Positions 24,184 to 36,660 are shown, counted from the first letter of the stretch. The stretch: 64,000 nucleotides of DNA from Morchella semilibera (GCA_009192285.1 CM018604.1:5427746-5491745), one strand, 5' to 3'. The notes: generated by a model not told the origin, from the letters alone. Numbers and translations: made by a program.

Positions 24184-25682
24184 GGTTTTGTTGGTTGGTG
24201 GTGGATTGAGGATTGAGGATTGCTTTGAGGCTCTGCAATGATCTTTTTTTTTCGTGTGCGAATCCTTGAGCTGATCCCTGTGGCCGGATCAGATTAGATA
24301 AGCCGATTGGCTAGCCGGAGGTGGTAGGTATGATATCCTCAACGCTATCCGCTGCAATGGTAATAAAAGTGCGTGGCTATTAACTGCGTTTACCTGAACA
24401 CACCAAGCTCCAAAGGTCTAATTCCAGACAGATATAGCCAGTACCCCGGTCAAGCTAACACACTTCACTATATACCAGGAGGTCTTAAGGTACATGCGCA
24501 TCATATCATGTAGTCTTTAATATCGGGCTCTATTAGTACGGGTGTGTAGATAGGGTAGTCTTGGGGCTTGGTATGCAAGGAAAGTATAAAACAAACAACC
24601 TTAAGAACCATAACTCTCCCACAAATTACCCTCGAACGCTTTGTCAATTTAATTCGGTAGGGTGATGTACTTTTAGAGCACCTCGTTTAACCTCAAATGC
24701 TATACTATGTAGTAGGGGGTCGGATTGTAAAATTAAAAATCAATATCAGTGGAGCTTGTATAGGACAGCTACCTGCGGCGAGAATAAGTTTTCGTGAGAA
24801 AACGCTGTTAGAAGTACACAGATATTCTATATAAAGTCTCGGCGTCCCGGAAAACCCACTAAGTAGGTACAAGTAGTTATCAAAAGTCCTAACAGTCGTG
24901 GGCCTAAAAAGCAGTGAGTCTGTGGTATACAAATTAAGTCTATTTATCCCACCAAAACAAGCTGCTACGGCACCGCCAAGCCAAATAACCGAGTGATAAT
25001 CCATGACCTATATCCATGTAACAACCCTAAACCCAACCCAACCTAACCCAACGACAGATTCACACCGAACCACCACCGGTGTTCCATCACCAAAAACCGC
25101 AACCAACAAACTATATATAAAACCCTGCCCTCAATACTGGCCGAACCGGGCCAGGGGGTATCTTTCCGGTTGTGACAAATTAAAGCTTATCCCCCGCGCC
25201 GCTCCAGGGCTCAGCTCTTCCGGAACGTGGGGCTAGCGTGCTTATGCTTACTTGCTTATGGTTGATTTGACTTCGCTCTTCACCATCACTCTGAATCTCG
25301 TCACCGTGGTAAAGGAAAAAGAAGGAGTCACTCTGGGTGTAATCTGTATGTAATTCGCCTCCTTAGCTTTACGCACTAAGTAATCCTCTGGACTCCCCCT
25401 TCCCCCAACCCAACCCCAAGTAGCGGTCTAATCTCCAAAATAAAAGAATAATATACGTGAGAAATAAATAACCAAGAACCGCTCCGCCGCGCTATGATAT
25501 TTTTTCTCTCGCCCGAGATACCCCTAAAGAAACAAAAACCACAATCATGATCGCTGCACTAGCGAGGGCACCAAAAAAAGGTCTAAACATAAACAAAGAA
25601 CAAAAATACAAAAGAAGTCTATAAAAAAAACATGCCGGTAAGTGTCATTGGCCTAGTCTAGCCTGGTAGTTATTTTGGTTAT
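24184..25682. other. Intergenic region
   Basis: No gene is supported. It combines the NSA1 promoter (right end of that gene) and the 3' flank of the LPMO-like gene. The sequence is AT-rich with CCCAACC-type runs near 25025 and A-rich tracts at 25540-25640. Confidence 0.55.
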
Positions 25683-26420
25683 TTAGGCTTCGACCTGGCG
25701 GCGCTGCATGTGGGCCTCAGAGAAACGGATGTCTCTCTTTCCGGGCTGGGACTTATCGCAGTCAATGGGGGTGACACCGGTACCGAAGACTTCAGGACCA
25801 GGGTTCTTGAACTTGATGGCAGTGACGCCCTCAGGGACAATGCAGCCATTGCCAGAGTTGGCCCTCAAGATGCTTGGTAGGGCGTCGAATGCTGCAGTTG
25901 ACTTCTCGCTGCCACCGATCATGACAGATGCGCAGCGCATGTACATCTCTCTGTTTCCGATCCTGTTGAACCAGGTCCAAGCAACTACAGCGGGACCAGC
26001 GGGAAGGCCCTTAGGAACGGTGAAAGTGAGGGCAGGAAGCTGTGCATTTGGGTCTGGTGCACCGTTGCCCGCGGCGGCAACTGGGTGGTTACCCATCCAG
26101 GAAGTCATGACACCAAACTTTGAGGCGGCGCTGGGCTTAGCGTCGTAGGTGATAGACATCTGGCCGGACCCACCACCGTGGGTTGCACTGCCTACGAGTT
26201 GCAGAGTTGCCTTTTGGCCCGGAGTGTATGTTGCTACGGGAGCAGAGGGAGGGCTACCAGGGCAAGGGTAGTCGCTACCATCGGCCTTGAGAGGGTACTG
26301 GTTACCAGAACCTGCGGTCTCGGGGACCACCCATTGGGCAGGGGTGGTCATTCTGAGATGGGCGGATGCGGTGGAGCAAAGGGCGGCGAAGGCGACAACG
26401 GTGGCAGTAGAGAACTTCAT
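25683..26420 (-). CDS. Secreted LPMO-like protein (AA11-related family)
   Basis: This is a single exon of 245 residues. A signal peptide (MKFSTATVVAFAALCSTASA) is predicted to be cut before His21, giving the mature N-terminal histidine (HLRMTTP) required for the copper histidine brace of lytic polysaccharide monooxygenases. The second brace histidine would be His81 in THGGGSGQMSITYD. The later blocks VAWTWFNRIGNREMYMRCASV and FDALPSILRANSGNGCIVPEG are typical of a fungal family related to AA11. Family members cleave, or are thought to cleave, chitin-like or other polysaccharides oxidatively. The Cys I expect after HGGGS is Gly86 here. Copper or substrate activity is inferred only. A basic KR/QRR tail follows the domain. 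Confidence 0.85.
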   Translation of the reverse strand: MKFSTATVVAFAALCSTASAHLRMTTPAQWVVPETAGSGNQYPLKADGSDYPCPGSPPSAPVATYTPGQKATLQLVGSATHGGGSGQMSITYDAKPSAASKFGVMTSWMGNHPVAAAGNGAPDPNAQLPALTFTVPKGLPAGPAVVAWTWFNRIGNREMYMRCASVMIGGSEKSTAAFDALPSILRANSGNGCIVPEGVTAIKFKNPGPEVFGTGVTPIDCDKSQPGKRDIRFSEAHMQRRQVEA

Positions 26421-29400
26421 TATGATTGATTGGTTGTTTTAGTGTTGTGTTTAGTTTATGTTCTATTTAGGTGTTGTGGAGTTTGTAACCGGACAATCTC
26501 TCAAGATGAAGTACTATGCGTTATATAAAAGTCAATAGCTGGTACAAAAAGGTTAATGATAGGCAGGAGTGAATGTAAAGCATATCCAGTATATGCAGCA
26601 TATATGAGATTTAGGAGAATGGAGAAGGGATACACAGAACGAGTGATTAATAAGAAATCAGAAACCACTGACCTTGATTTGGAGGTTTTAATTTAATACC
26701 GAAGGTCGTAGAGGTCTCAAAAAAAAAAAGAATGAACAGAATTATTCACAGAATAATATCCAAATATATAAAGAACGAAAGAAGAAAGAAAGAAAGGAAT
26801 GTGGAACCTGTCAAAGGTTGTGATTGTAAAGTAAGGAGCGAATGTGAGTAGTGACTGAAGAAAAGAATATCCCACGGCGGGGGATTTGGTCATTCTTATA
26901 TCCAACCTCCCGCTGGTAGAAGTTGCTGTGCCATATATTCTACTCATCTGTAAGTGGATAATACTATCTTTGCACATCTTGCCTTGCTAGTTTCATGGTA
27001 GTAACCATTAGCAGCGCCTCAATTCACAACTACCCCCGCATAAGATCTGGTCAGGGGCTCGGTGGTGAAGGAACGTATATCAGGAAGATGCCGGTGTGTA
27101 GTTACTGAGAAACACACGCCCTCCCCTCCGGGTCCGCTTGAAAAAAGAAGCTTTAACCCTGTCCCTTACATCTGGGCCAATAGGCGAGTGGCTGAAAACC
27201 GAAACTCTGGAAACCAAGCGGTACGCTAGGGTCTAGCCAGGGGGTTAAAACGTTTTCTTCGGCGAATTCAGGTACAAGAGGCGTGCAACTTCCGAAGTGC
27301 ACTTCTCATATGCAACCAGTGCGAGGAGAGCTTTCTCTACTCGTTTATATTAACTGTATATGTAGACACTTGATTCGATTCCTCATGTAATTAACGGACC
27401 TCGAAGCAATATTCTCTAGGAGTTGGGCTTTGAGGTCCTTCCCAAGATGGCTCGCTCTATTGTCCTTGTGGTCCTAGGCAAGAATTCGGAGCCTCCGCGA
27501 GCTGCTCATTGACATGGACAAGGACAAACCGATCAAATGCAAGGAACATAGCTAGACAGGTACCATATCTGTGAGGGATGACTGAATCAGCAATCGGGGA
27601 GGGGCTCGTGGTTCAGGTGGCGTATTTACAGGGCAAGCCGGAAAGGAAACTATGTTTCAATTAGAGAATGTATGCTTTAAACAGGTGGGGGAGGGTCAAC
27701 TTGCATTCTGATAGGGTACAATATGTACTTTAGCGGGTACTTTAAAGTACATGTAAGCTTAAGATACTGCATATACTTGGTAGATACTGAGCCACATTTT
27801 CAAGATCTACTGCAACTAGCATGGTCCTTATTTCAACCGAGGGCCACGATGTATGTACGTGAAGTATAGTATCACTTACCGCAGCAAAAGGTTCGGTAAT
27901 ACATGTATATACATGTTTTGTAGCTCGTGTATAATATGTGTATGTTTATGGCACGAAGTCATGCTAAAGGAAGGGAATAGTGCTTGGACCTGTCAAAGGG
28001 GAAGTTAACCGCCTAGTGGTTTAATTCCCGAACGGGTAGAGTAGAAGCGAACACAGACCCATGCGTTACTTCAACCTTCTTCCTCCTCCCCCAAAAGTGC
28101 ACTTTTCTTGAGCCTCTGCGAAATAATATGTTTCGAGGATGTGTTTCCCCCAACATCCCTTCATCTTTTCTTCCATTGGAAGCGCCTGTGTCTTACATTC
28201 TTCGGCACCGCTTCCGTTTCGCTTACCTCTCTTGCCTTGCCTTAGTAAGGTCAGACATCTAAGGTAGATACAAGATACACTACATGTGTGGCGGAAACGT
28301 TAGGGTATTCATGAGTTTAATTTCTGTGCCCTTAGGAAAACGGCACTCGCGACTTTATTCTCTGCGCCTCTGGACATGCGCTGTCAACTCGGTCACCATA
28401 ACCGCACGTGCATTGACTACATGTTACACCCTATGCAGCGTATGTATGTACAAGCTACATCTCTATATTTCCGGTCTCTGCACACCAGTAACACTACTAG
28501 AATAACCTACGATGCGGAAGGCACATGGAGTTTTCCACGCCCCACATCTCCATCTCGCCTAGATAACTTCTCCTGACAAACAGCCAAGGGCATTAGAACT
28601 ACATTCTCCGAGGTGTGGCGAGCGTCTCTGCTTTACCGCAAAATATGAGTCTTTATACTCATCGGCCATTTATTTTTAGTCATAAGTAAGCCTCTTCGGT
28701 GTTTGTGCCTCTGGATCTCACTCGGAGCTTGCTTGTCCTTGACTAGCGAGATATCTACCGGCGATGCCTAGGAGCCGGGGGCTTGTGGGGCCGCAACGAG
28801 TGATCGGGTATGCATGACCCGGTGCTTGTGCAACCTAGTGGAGGTTGAAATCATGCAGCGCCTTCAATAAACGAGAGGAGGGTGGTCTGAAAATAGTAGT
28901 CGGGGTAAATTTTTGGATTTATCCATAGTGGATGGACTCCACGATATTGCTTGCCAAGCCGGTGAACATTAGCTCTAACGTGAGCCCTATGAAATATTTG
29001 GACTGCCGATATCCCGCGGCCGGAAGTGGGTGAATACTTTGTTGATACTACCCCGTAGCCACAGCGCCACAAAATCTTGGGGCCGATGTAGGAATTACCA
29101 GCCAGTTGGCTCGTAAGGAGAGCACAGTGCACATGCTAGAAAAAACAATGAAAGGGATAACTCTCTGAAAAAGATAACTCTTTGAGTACAGCGCGTAACG
29201 CATAGTAATCGACTATTTGGGAAGGTTTATAGTGCACAGCTGCCTCCTCACGCACAATATGGGCAGACGTACCCATATGGGTGAACGGGCTATCATCAAG
29301 ACGTTGGATTTATTTGGCCGCGATTTGTTTCAGGAAGGCATCGATTATATAATCCTTGCGATATGATTGGCTGTATCCTGGTACCTAATCTCGGTGTTGG

Positions 29401-30727
29401 GCAAGCTAGGGTAGGAGGAAGAGAGAGTAAGGGTTGTGGAATATCGTGTTTTATATGATGAAACTCTGTCTTGGGATCTGAAGCTATGCAATGATAGTAA
29501 CTATTGGCCTACAGCCTTTTGTGGAGATTTGTAATGAGTTTTGGTAGTACATACTAGGTTATCTACTATTACGGCGCTTTACACGACCTTGATAATGTAT
29601 TTTATATCCGGAGATATCACGAACCCTAACCTATCCATTAGGGTAGAAAAAATCCTAGATAGCATGTGATAGTAGAGCACAGTTTAATTTGCTAGAAGAT
29701 CTATAATAACGGGGATTTGATTGTGACAGCCGGAAAGGTCCACAAGGACGCTCAAGGGCAGATTTCAAACCATTCTTGAGATGCCTTGCCCGACCTCGGA
29801 GTATGAGGAACCCGTTACGATCTGCCTTCGGAGCCGCCGGACATGTTTCGTTTTACAGACATTAATTGGTACTTAGAACCATGGAATGATATTAAAGATA
29901 AAGACATATGGCGTTAAAAAGAAATTTCACACAAGTAAACTTAGCACATTCCTTTTCTTTATATATTGCCGAAATTAATGTGTGATTTCCATTGATATTT
30001 GTCATTGCACTTGAGATATCCCGAGGCAATGGGATGTGGAGGTGCAGGTAATCCTCGCTCTGTATTCCGGAGGTTGTGTCCTCGAAGTAGGGACATAAAG
30101 ACGCCCGCCATCCTGAGCTACACTACAGCTGCCCCGGCTGCTCCAAGACAGAATTATTTCCCCTCTTTCTCAATACTATGGCCCTAAACTTGACTGTATA
30201 TATATCGGCTGTGATTTTTGTAGAATCACAAGATTGACCATTATTGGCAAAAAAAAAAGAGGAAGCATGGTAAGAGTTTATTAGCTAGGATATCTATGGC
30301 ACCAGCTCTAAAGATTTCTTGAGAGCTTAACATGTCATGGAGATGGGTGGAGATTGGCTAATCAGCCGCTACACGATATCACAATACTGGTACTAGTTTT
30401 TACAAGCTCATAAGCAGATTGAGTTCTAAAAGATGGTGTTAAGTAGAGTTAATTGGAGCTAGGTAGGTCTGTAACAAGAGTGCTAGAACCTAACGTCCAG
30501 TACCTGCGAACTAAAACTCAACGTTAGTATAGAACCAAAAGAAGTTTTTAAAAAATAAAAAAAGGAGATAATCACCATTCCAGTCAGCCAAATCAGAACA
30601 AAGGGTTTTAAAGAAACCCAGACTTTGATCCCAAATCCTGCTCATCTGGCTGCACTTCGTCTAGCACAACCAAATACTATTTCCCGATGCTGACTTGATA
30701 TGACCAGTTCCTTCACCATCAAAAACG
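26421..30727. other. Gene-poor 4.3-kb region
   Basis: I find no convincing gene on either strand. Frames longer than 60 codons lack ATG starts, domains or spliceable continuations. The first 120 bp (26421-26540) are the promoter of the LPMO-like gene. The remainder is AT-rich with TACATGTA at 27748 and 27900 and several A/T runs. A decayed mobile element cannot be excluded, but no terminal repeats or transposase remnants are visible. Confidence 0.55.
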
Positions 30728-31189
30728 TTAGCCACAATAGTAAAGAGTAATCACACGGCAATATGGAAAAAGCTCACATCCATACCTTTCATAGCGGCGA
30801 GGAACATACTTCGGCCCCCCAACCCACCTTTGCAAGCTCGGGACCCAGATCAGTTCCTTGGTGTTCGCAGAGACGTATTTCCCGCGCGAATCAACAAATG
30901 GGACGACATGACCCGTGTCTTTATAACGCAAGCCAAGGATCTTCTTCTTTGGCTTCTGGGAGTTTGCAATGGTGACTAGGGCCGCAGAGTCCGCGATAGC
31001 AGCAGGGGCAGCCGGTGCAGCCGGTGCATGAAAAGCAATGGGGGTTGGGATGAAGAAGGTGGTGGCAGTGGAAGTAGTAGTAGAAGTGGTGGTGGTTGTA
31101 GGGAGGGTGGGTAAGTGGATGTGAACGCACTGCGCAGCACTGGGGGTGTAAATCTCCTCGACTATGACTGAACTGTGGACGACACCCAT
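30728..31189 (-). CDS. Orphan hypothetical protein
   Basis: This is a 153-codon frame from the ATG at 31189 (MGVVHSSVIVEEIYTPSAAQ). A Thr-rich stretch and an Ala/Pro-rich stretch lead to an ordered-looking C-terminal part of about 60 residues (KKKILGLRYKDTGHVVPFVD...ELIWVPSLQRWVGGPKYVP). A strong donor-like GAAAG/GTATGG at 30786 suggests that the last residues may be replaced by a short further exon; a CTAAC plus GAAG acceptor lies at about 30700-30720. I do not recognise a family. The promoter side (31190-31300) is unremarkable. Confidence 0.45.
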   Translation of the reverse strand: MGVVHSSVIVEEIYTPSAAQCVHIHLPTLPTTTTTSTTTSTATTFFIPTPIAFHAPAAPAAPAAIADSAALVTIANSQKPKKKILGLRYKDTGHVVPFVDSRGKYVSANTKELIWVPSLQRWVGGPKYVPRRYERYGCELFPYCRVITLYYCG

Positions 31190-31652
31190 TGTTCCTGAAT
31201 TGATGTTTGATGGTTGAGGTGATGGTATTGTTTGATGGATATATTATCGAAGGGTGAGAGGCTCAGAGATGATATATATAGTCTAAGCTGTTTCGAGCAA
31301 AAAAAAAGTTTATTTTTATTCTATGGCGAGTGACATTGAGTGATCCCGGTACTAATTCTATGCGTAACGGCCCGCGTGGCAATTTTCCGCTAGCAAACAT
31401 ACTCATTAAGATGCAAATTAATAAAGGTTTGCGTTACTCCTAGGGGTAGATATACTGACCCAAGTCTGACTGTGATGCAATTGGATAACTATATACATAT
31501 ATTTCCCATAGCACGTATGATTGAATGGCGATTTGAAGGCTGATGGAGTGAAGAAATAGAAAGACTTAGACAGACCTAAGGTTCTCTCGCTCAAGAACAA
31601 AAAAAGCATGTATTATTTTTTTTTAGAGATAGAATGAAATGTAAGTTCCGGG
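31190..31652. other. Intergenic region
   Basis: AT-rich spacer between the orphan gene promoter and the 3' end of the DNAJC11-type gene. It contains A/T homopolymers and nothing gene-like. Confidence 0.6.
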
Positions 31653-33986
31653 TCATTTTTCAACGAGATGTGCTTTCATAGGAATCACAAGAGCGCGATT
31701 ATGCCCTACAGTAATCTCGTGACTCTTGCCCTTGAAGAGGTATTTGACCCAAAGATCCTTCCTCTCGCCCGGAGCGGGGTCATAAAAGCCAGAAAGATGA
31801 TTCTGTGAAATTATCAGTATCTATTTGAAATAGCAGCAACGGATTCACAAACTTACTTTGTTCAATCCTCTCGAAATAACCACCTGTTCACCCTCAACTA
31901 ATCCAGCCAATGGAATTGTTACGTCAACCCATTCGCCAGCCTTTCCATTGATTCCGTATCTAGCCTCAAGAATCACCAATCCACCACGCTCTAACCGTTT
32001 TTTCTGGCTAAGCATAACGGAATCCTTCATCAGACCCACCAGCTCATCTGCCCTCCTTCTATTTTTAACTACCTTAACCATTAACTGTCTCTTCCTCCTC
32101 TCGAGCTCTTTCTTCCATGATTTACGCTCCCTCGGCCTCAGGTAAACCCACTCGAATAGTGCATACCCTAAAAACGGAACAAGAGCCGCGCTCAGAACCG
32201 AGGACCCTGATGTAGGAGCAGCTCCTACAGGAACAGAGATTTTCTGCCCTAGCCTGGACCAACTTAATGTGAACACGACCCCACCAGCAGAGATCCCAAT
32301 ACCGACCCCCATTCTGGTATTTGTAAAAATCTTCCTGGTTGCCTTAATTTTAACTACCAGCGCTGTGGCTGTGACAATAGTCGCATCCACGTTTATTCTA
32401 ATACCCTCCCTCACTTTCCTAGGGGCCTTAGGGGCATTTGGGTTAGGCGGCCCAATGGGTGTACCAACAAAATAAGTCCTACCCCATGAAAGCCCCAATT
32501 GCCCACCAAACCCGATAGAAGGACAAGCGGTCGCTGTTATTCTCCACGTTTCTGTAGACTTCGACCTGTTTGGCCTATGGGTTGGAACGTAGTTTTCATC
32601 GTCGACGTCCTCTACCACAGGTGACTCGCCGATAGGAATCGCTACCCATCCGATAGTGAAGAGGCTACTAGGCGATGGGTAGGAAAAGGCCTTAGATAGT
32701 TTCGTAGGCCATTTCCCTCTTAAACCCGTGTTATATTGTATGAAAAAGGAACTGCGTTTACCAATGGAGCTAACATATGTGGCCTCGATATTTGGGGGCG
32801 CGAGAAGTGGAGATGAGTTAAATGTCGGCTTGAAGACTAATCTGGATGGACCAAAGGTTTTTGAGATCGAAGTGGAGACGGCACGCTGAGGAAATATTGT
32901 TGAAGCTATTTCGAAATCCAGACCAGCGAGAATTGAGGCAATTGATAACGGCGATTTGGGGGGCAATGCCGGGAATGAGTGTCCAATTTGGATAGAAAGA
33001 CCTGGGGAGGATAAATATGTCCAGCCTTTGTTTTCTGTCTGCACAGGAAAACCACCCAGAGATGCCGTGAGACTTAGGCTTGGAATGTGTTTCACCTGTT
33101 GTTCGTTCTTCTCAGGTGAGTCATTTCAGAAGAATAAAACGGAGTGGAAAGTAGTTCCCCTAAGCCTTCCAGTGGCAACGTGAAGGAGTGTTTGACAACG
33201 TATTTCGTCAACCTCACTGGTGCAATAAGGCTATACACAATTTCCTTCTCACCACTCTTTAAGGTCCTTGAGAACTTCTTCAGCCGCATACCAGACACGT
33301 CAAAAGAGATAATTAGTTCTCCCCTACTGTTGACAAGGCTCATAACGTTTTCTACTTTTTGCTTCCGAATCTGTTCCTGTAGCCAAATTTTGAACTCATC
33401 AGGGTCCATAGTTTTGACCCCAACTTCAAAGAATTTTTGCTTCAACCCATCGACGCCTAGTTCGTCGTAGACAGCTCGTTTGTGTGGGTTCATGAGAGTC
33501 TCATAGGCGATCAATATGTCGTTGAAATGCGATGTCGTACGCTCCCGTTGCCCAGCCGGCTGCTTGTCTGGGTGAAAGCGGAGCGAAAGTGCTTGATAGG
33601 CGCTGCGGATTTGGTTGGGTGTTGCCTATCGATTCCGATCAGTGGTATGTCCGTTGAAAAGCTTGCAGCTTCTATGCAACGTTTAAAGCAGTTTCTTAAT
33701 AATCCATCCAACCAAATGTTATCGAGACGCAGCTCGATCAGACCAAAGGGATAACGACTATAATCATGAACGGAGGAGGAAGTGGGTTTAATACATCTTG
33801 AGGAACTCCAAGCAGTGCATAGTAGTCCGATGCCGACTCGTCTTGTTCCTGTTGCCATTCCTCCCATCCTTCAATGCCGTCCGGTTCAGCATTAGGACCT
33901 GGCGGATCCTGATGCTGTGGGTCCAACTCTACTGTGCATGTAGGGGCCGGAGGTGGCCGAGATTGAAAGTGATTATTCAAGGGCAT
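31653..33986 (-). CDS. DNAJC11-type J-domain protein, mitochondrial outer membrane/MICOS-linked (one frame break)
   Basis: Minus-strand exons: 33986..33795, 33625..31857 and 31802..31653, with introns of 169 and 54 nt. The product would be about 700 residues. The J domain spans the first intron (SDYYALLGVPQD, then ATPNQIRSAYQALSLRFHPDKQ) and has the HPD triad. The middle is a beta-strand-rich region (SLSLTASLGGF, RSSFFIQYNTGL, GGQLGLSWGRTYFVG) followed by a hydrophobic segment and a coiled coil (KKELERRKRQLMVKVVKNRR). The last exon carries the family signature GFYDPAPGERKDLWVKYLF...RALVIPMKAH of DNAJC11 (DUF3395). Animal DNAJC11 associates with MICOS/SAM for crista organisation. One A is apparently missing in an AAA run at 33124-33126; a -1 frame break there separates two otherwise continuous halves. 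Confidence 0.88.
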
Positions 33987-35626
33987 AGCGATTTCCCTGA
34001 GGTACAGAAAGTTGATGGCAGGATTAATCAGAAATCATAATTTACATAGTTGAGATGAAGTCACGCGTGCCAAGCTTTAAGCGTTTCCGTGATCTGATAA
34101 CCTTATTCCGGTATTGCTTAGTCATTATACTTATGGGCTCACGAGAGACCACCGCTGTGTCTATTACGCTATCGATTGACACCTGATTTCTGCTCAAGCC
34201 CTGATCACTGACCAAGCCGGATATGGGCTCAGAACAAGCACGACCCATAGATCCCCGGCAAGATGTTGGGATAGGATTGCACAAAGGCCAGCAGGGCTCC
34301 GAACCAAAACGCACAGCAAAAGGAGAGTGAATGTTCGCGGATATCGACATAATTCACTGAAGAGCGTCTTCCTAAGATTGGTCGGGTTGACTAGGGCTAG
34401 GATCTTCGACAATGACCCCTACCGCTAAAGGGAACGGTGACTTGCGCTCTACTAAAGACGTCAAATGGGCCAAGCCGGATATTGAACTCCCTCGGTGCAG
34501 CTTACCAAGGCCAGCAGGATGACGAAGGGTGTTCAGGTTGGATAGCTTCACCAACTCTCACTCAAGGATACATGGGTCTTCAACGGGTGGTGTCTTATTG
34601 ATCCGAACAGGGTTACTCGCCACTGACCAATTAGCGGAGAATTCACTCAAACCAGAGTCTTAGACAGAGGACACGAGACTGTCACGTCGCGAGTGTAGGG
34701 ACAGCACCACAACTGACATCATCACAACCATTAAAACTAAAAATCTAACCGCTTTCGAGAAAAATAACAAGCATTCTTGTTTACTTTTATGATCTACCAA
34801 TGACAATGTCTAGTCTATGGGCTGAACTGTTTCATAATCTTTCCTCAAAGCTTCGGCAGCGCCCAAACATCTGATGAAAAAAAAAAAACCTCATACTCAA
34901 AGAGCGAGAAATATATCAAAAATTAAACAACCCAGAAGGCCCGAAGGCCTTTGGCAAGGTCCCCAACCATTCGCTGTGCAATGAAGGTAGGTTCCTCGAG
35001 CCCCGACTCTTCATGAGCAGCCGGGTCTGTCGCTAGGTAAGTATGAAGAGTTAAGAGGAGGGCGAGGGAAGAGGGGTTTATATACTACATTACCCCTTGG
35101 CGCCTAGAGAATTTTGGCCGACAAGGCGAAAGAAGGAGGTGTCAAATGAGTCAGTATTTACTCATCGGAATGCAAGGGGGGCGAAGTCTGCGAGGAATAG
35201 TGTGGACAACGCACCAAGAGCTCAGGACTTGGCAATTGCTTGGAAGCAACCATGGGGTCCAAGCACTGGTATCACCTCTGAAACCGAGACCAGGACTCAA
35301 CGAACCCAGGTTACACTCAAGTATTATATCCACGATTGATAACGATTGTTTAAACGCAGCTAATACTGCTGTGCTGTACTGTACCAATGAAGGTTCATAA
35401 AAGTCTCAGTGTCCGTCCTCGTAACTAGACTGTTCGCGGCATATAAAAAAAGAGAAAGACTTGGAGTTTATAAAGGCCTTAACTTCACGCTAAATCTTGA
35501 AGATCCAAATACTAAGTACCTAAAAGTAGCTTGGTGGAAGAAATAGTACCCGTTAACACGCCAAATAACAGGAACCAATGATCATGCTAGCGTCTTTTCT
35601 ATTATACATGTATGTATTTACACTAA
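33987..35626. other. Intergenic region with degenerate internal duplication
   Basis: No gene is supported. Between 34.2 and 34.55 kb two related segments appear to share short blocks (see the repeat entry). The rest is AT-rich, with an A-run near 34877 and a TACATGTA at 35605 just after the YIH1 stop codon. Confidence 0.5.
34205..34525. repeat. Degenerate direct duplication, about 235-260 bp apart
   Basis: CCAAGCCGGATAT appears at about 34213 and again at about 34472, and AAGGCCAGCAGG at about 34275 and 34508. The order is the same in both, with diverged sequence between. This looks like an old tandem duplication or two copies of a decayed element. Confidence 0.4.
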
Positions 35627-36660
35627 TCACTTTTTAGCTTTCTTATCCTTGATTTTTGCTTTTCCTGAGCTTCCACTGGTAGTGCCAGTCTCACCAGTCT
35701 TTACGAATCCCCCTTTGACTAGCGCCTCTCTGGCTGCTGTATTTATCAACCGGAATCTACAGCAGACCATTAGCTCAAAATCATATCACCGGTTGAAGAA
35801 GGAACACAACAACTTACCTATCTGGTCCCAGCTTAATTCCCCCGTACCATCTAGAAACAACTACCAGAACATTCGAAACATCCATCACCTGCAATAGATG
35901 TCCCATTCTGCCACCAGCGGCAGTTTCTCCGTCGTCGTCGTTATCCTGGAACGTGACACCATTCTCACGCTGGATCCTATAGGCTACACCAATCGCGCTA
36001 CTTAGCCTTAATTCTATTAAAAAGCTGCCTATTATAAGACCATAAAATATCATAAAATATAATATATACCAGTCATATTATGAGTTGCCTTCGCGATCTT
36101 TTTATCTCCGGTGATCAGATCCGCGATATAGCGTTTGGCATCTTCGACTGAATGCACCTCAATGGCTCTTCCGACAAACACAGACTTCTTCTCCATAATT
36201 GGGTCAGCCACAGCCCATTCATGTTCTGAAGCGTGTTGTCCGGCCTCATTCATGTCTGGCGGCGGCGACCACTCCTTATACCCTTCCTCACAATCCCCCC
36301 CTCCCCCTCCCCCTCCCCCGCTTGAGGCGGCGGCGGTGGTGCAGCCTCGAACAACTCCCGCATGCCCTCGACCAAGTCAAACAAGCACACCTCACCCTCA
36401 CGCCACACCGCCCTCAAGACATCTCTCGCCAACTCATTCTTACCCTCCACACCGCCCTTTCCGCCGCCCGCCCCATCCACAACGACCGGCGGGGCATGCG
36501 GGTAATTAGCGGGAAACGAGAGCGTCAGCGACAGCTGCGGCGAGATTGTACTCTCGGGCGGCCGTAGAACATAGACCGATCCCGACCCGGTCGAAGCAAT
36601 GCACTCGCCCCCGTATATCGAGTTTAGCACCTCGATCTCTTCGGCGAGATCCTCGTTCAT
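35627..36660 (-). CDS. YIH1: YIH1/IMPACT homologue, regulator of Gcn2 (one frame break)
   Basis: Minus-strand exons: 36660..36070, 35983..35818 and 35756..35627, with introns of 86 and 61 nt. The product would be about 295 residues. The N-terminal RWD domain (MNEDLAEEIEVLNSIYGGEC...LSLTLSFPANYPHAPPVV) binds Gcn1 in this family. The C-terminal IMPACT/UPF0029 domain reads FVGRAIEVHSVEDAKRYIAD...ATHNM, AYRIQREN, GETAAGGRMGHLL and VSRWYGGIKLGPDRFRLIN. YIH1 competes with Gcn2 for Gcn1 and so restrains eIF2-alpha phosphorylation during amino-acid starvation. The frame is broken between the two domains at a run of seven C (plus strand 36295-36301); eight would restore it. An upstream in-frame extension to 36849 lacks conservation, so the ATG at 36660 was chosen. 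Confidence 0.92.

Noticed and set aside
26421-30727. Degraded transposon in the gene-poor region
   Set aside because: No terminal repeats, transposase or reverse-transcriptase motifs could be recognised in any frame.
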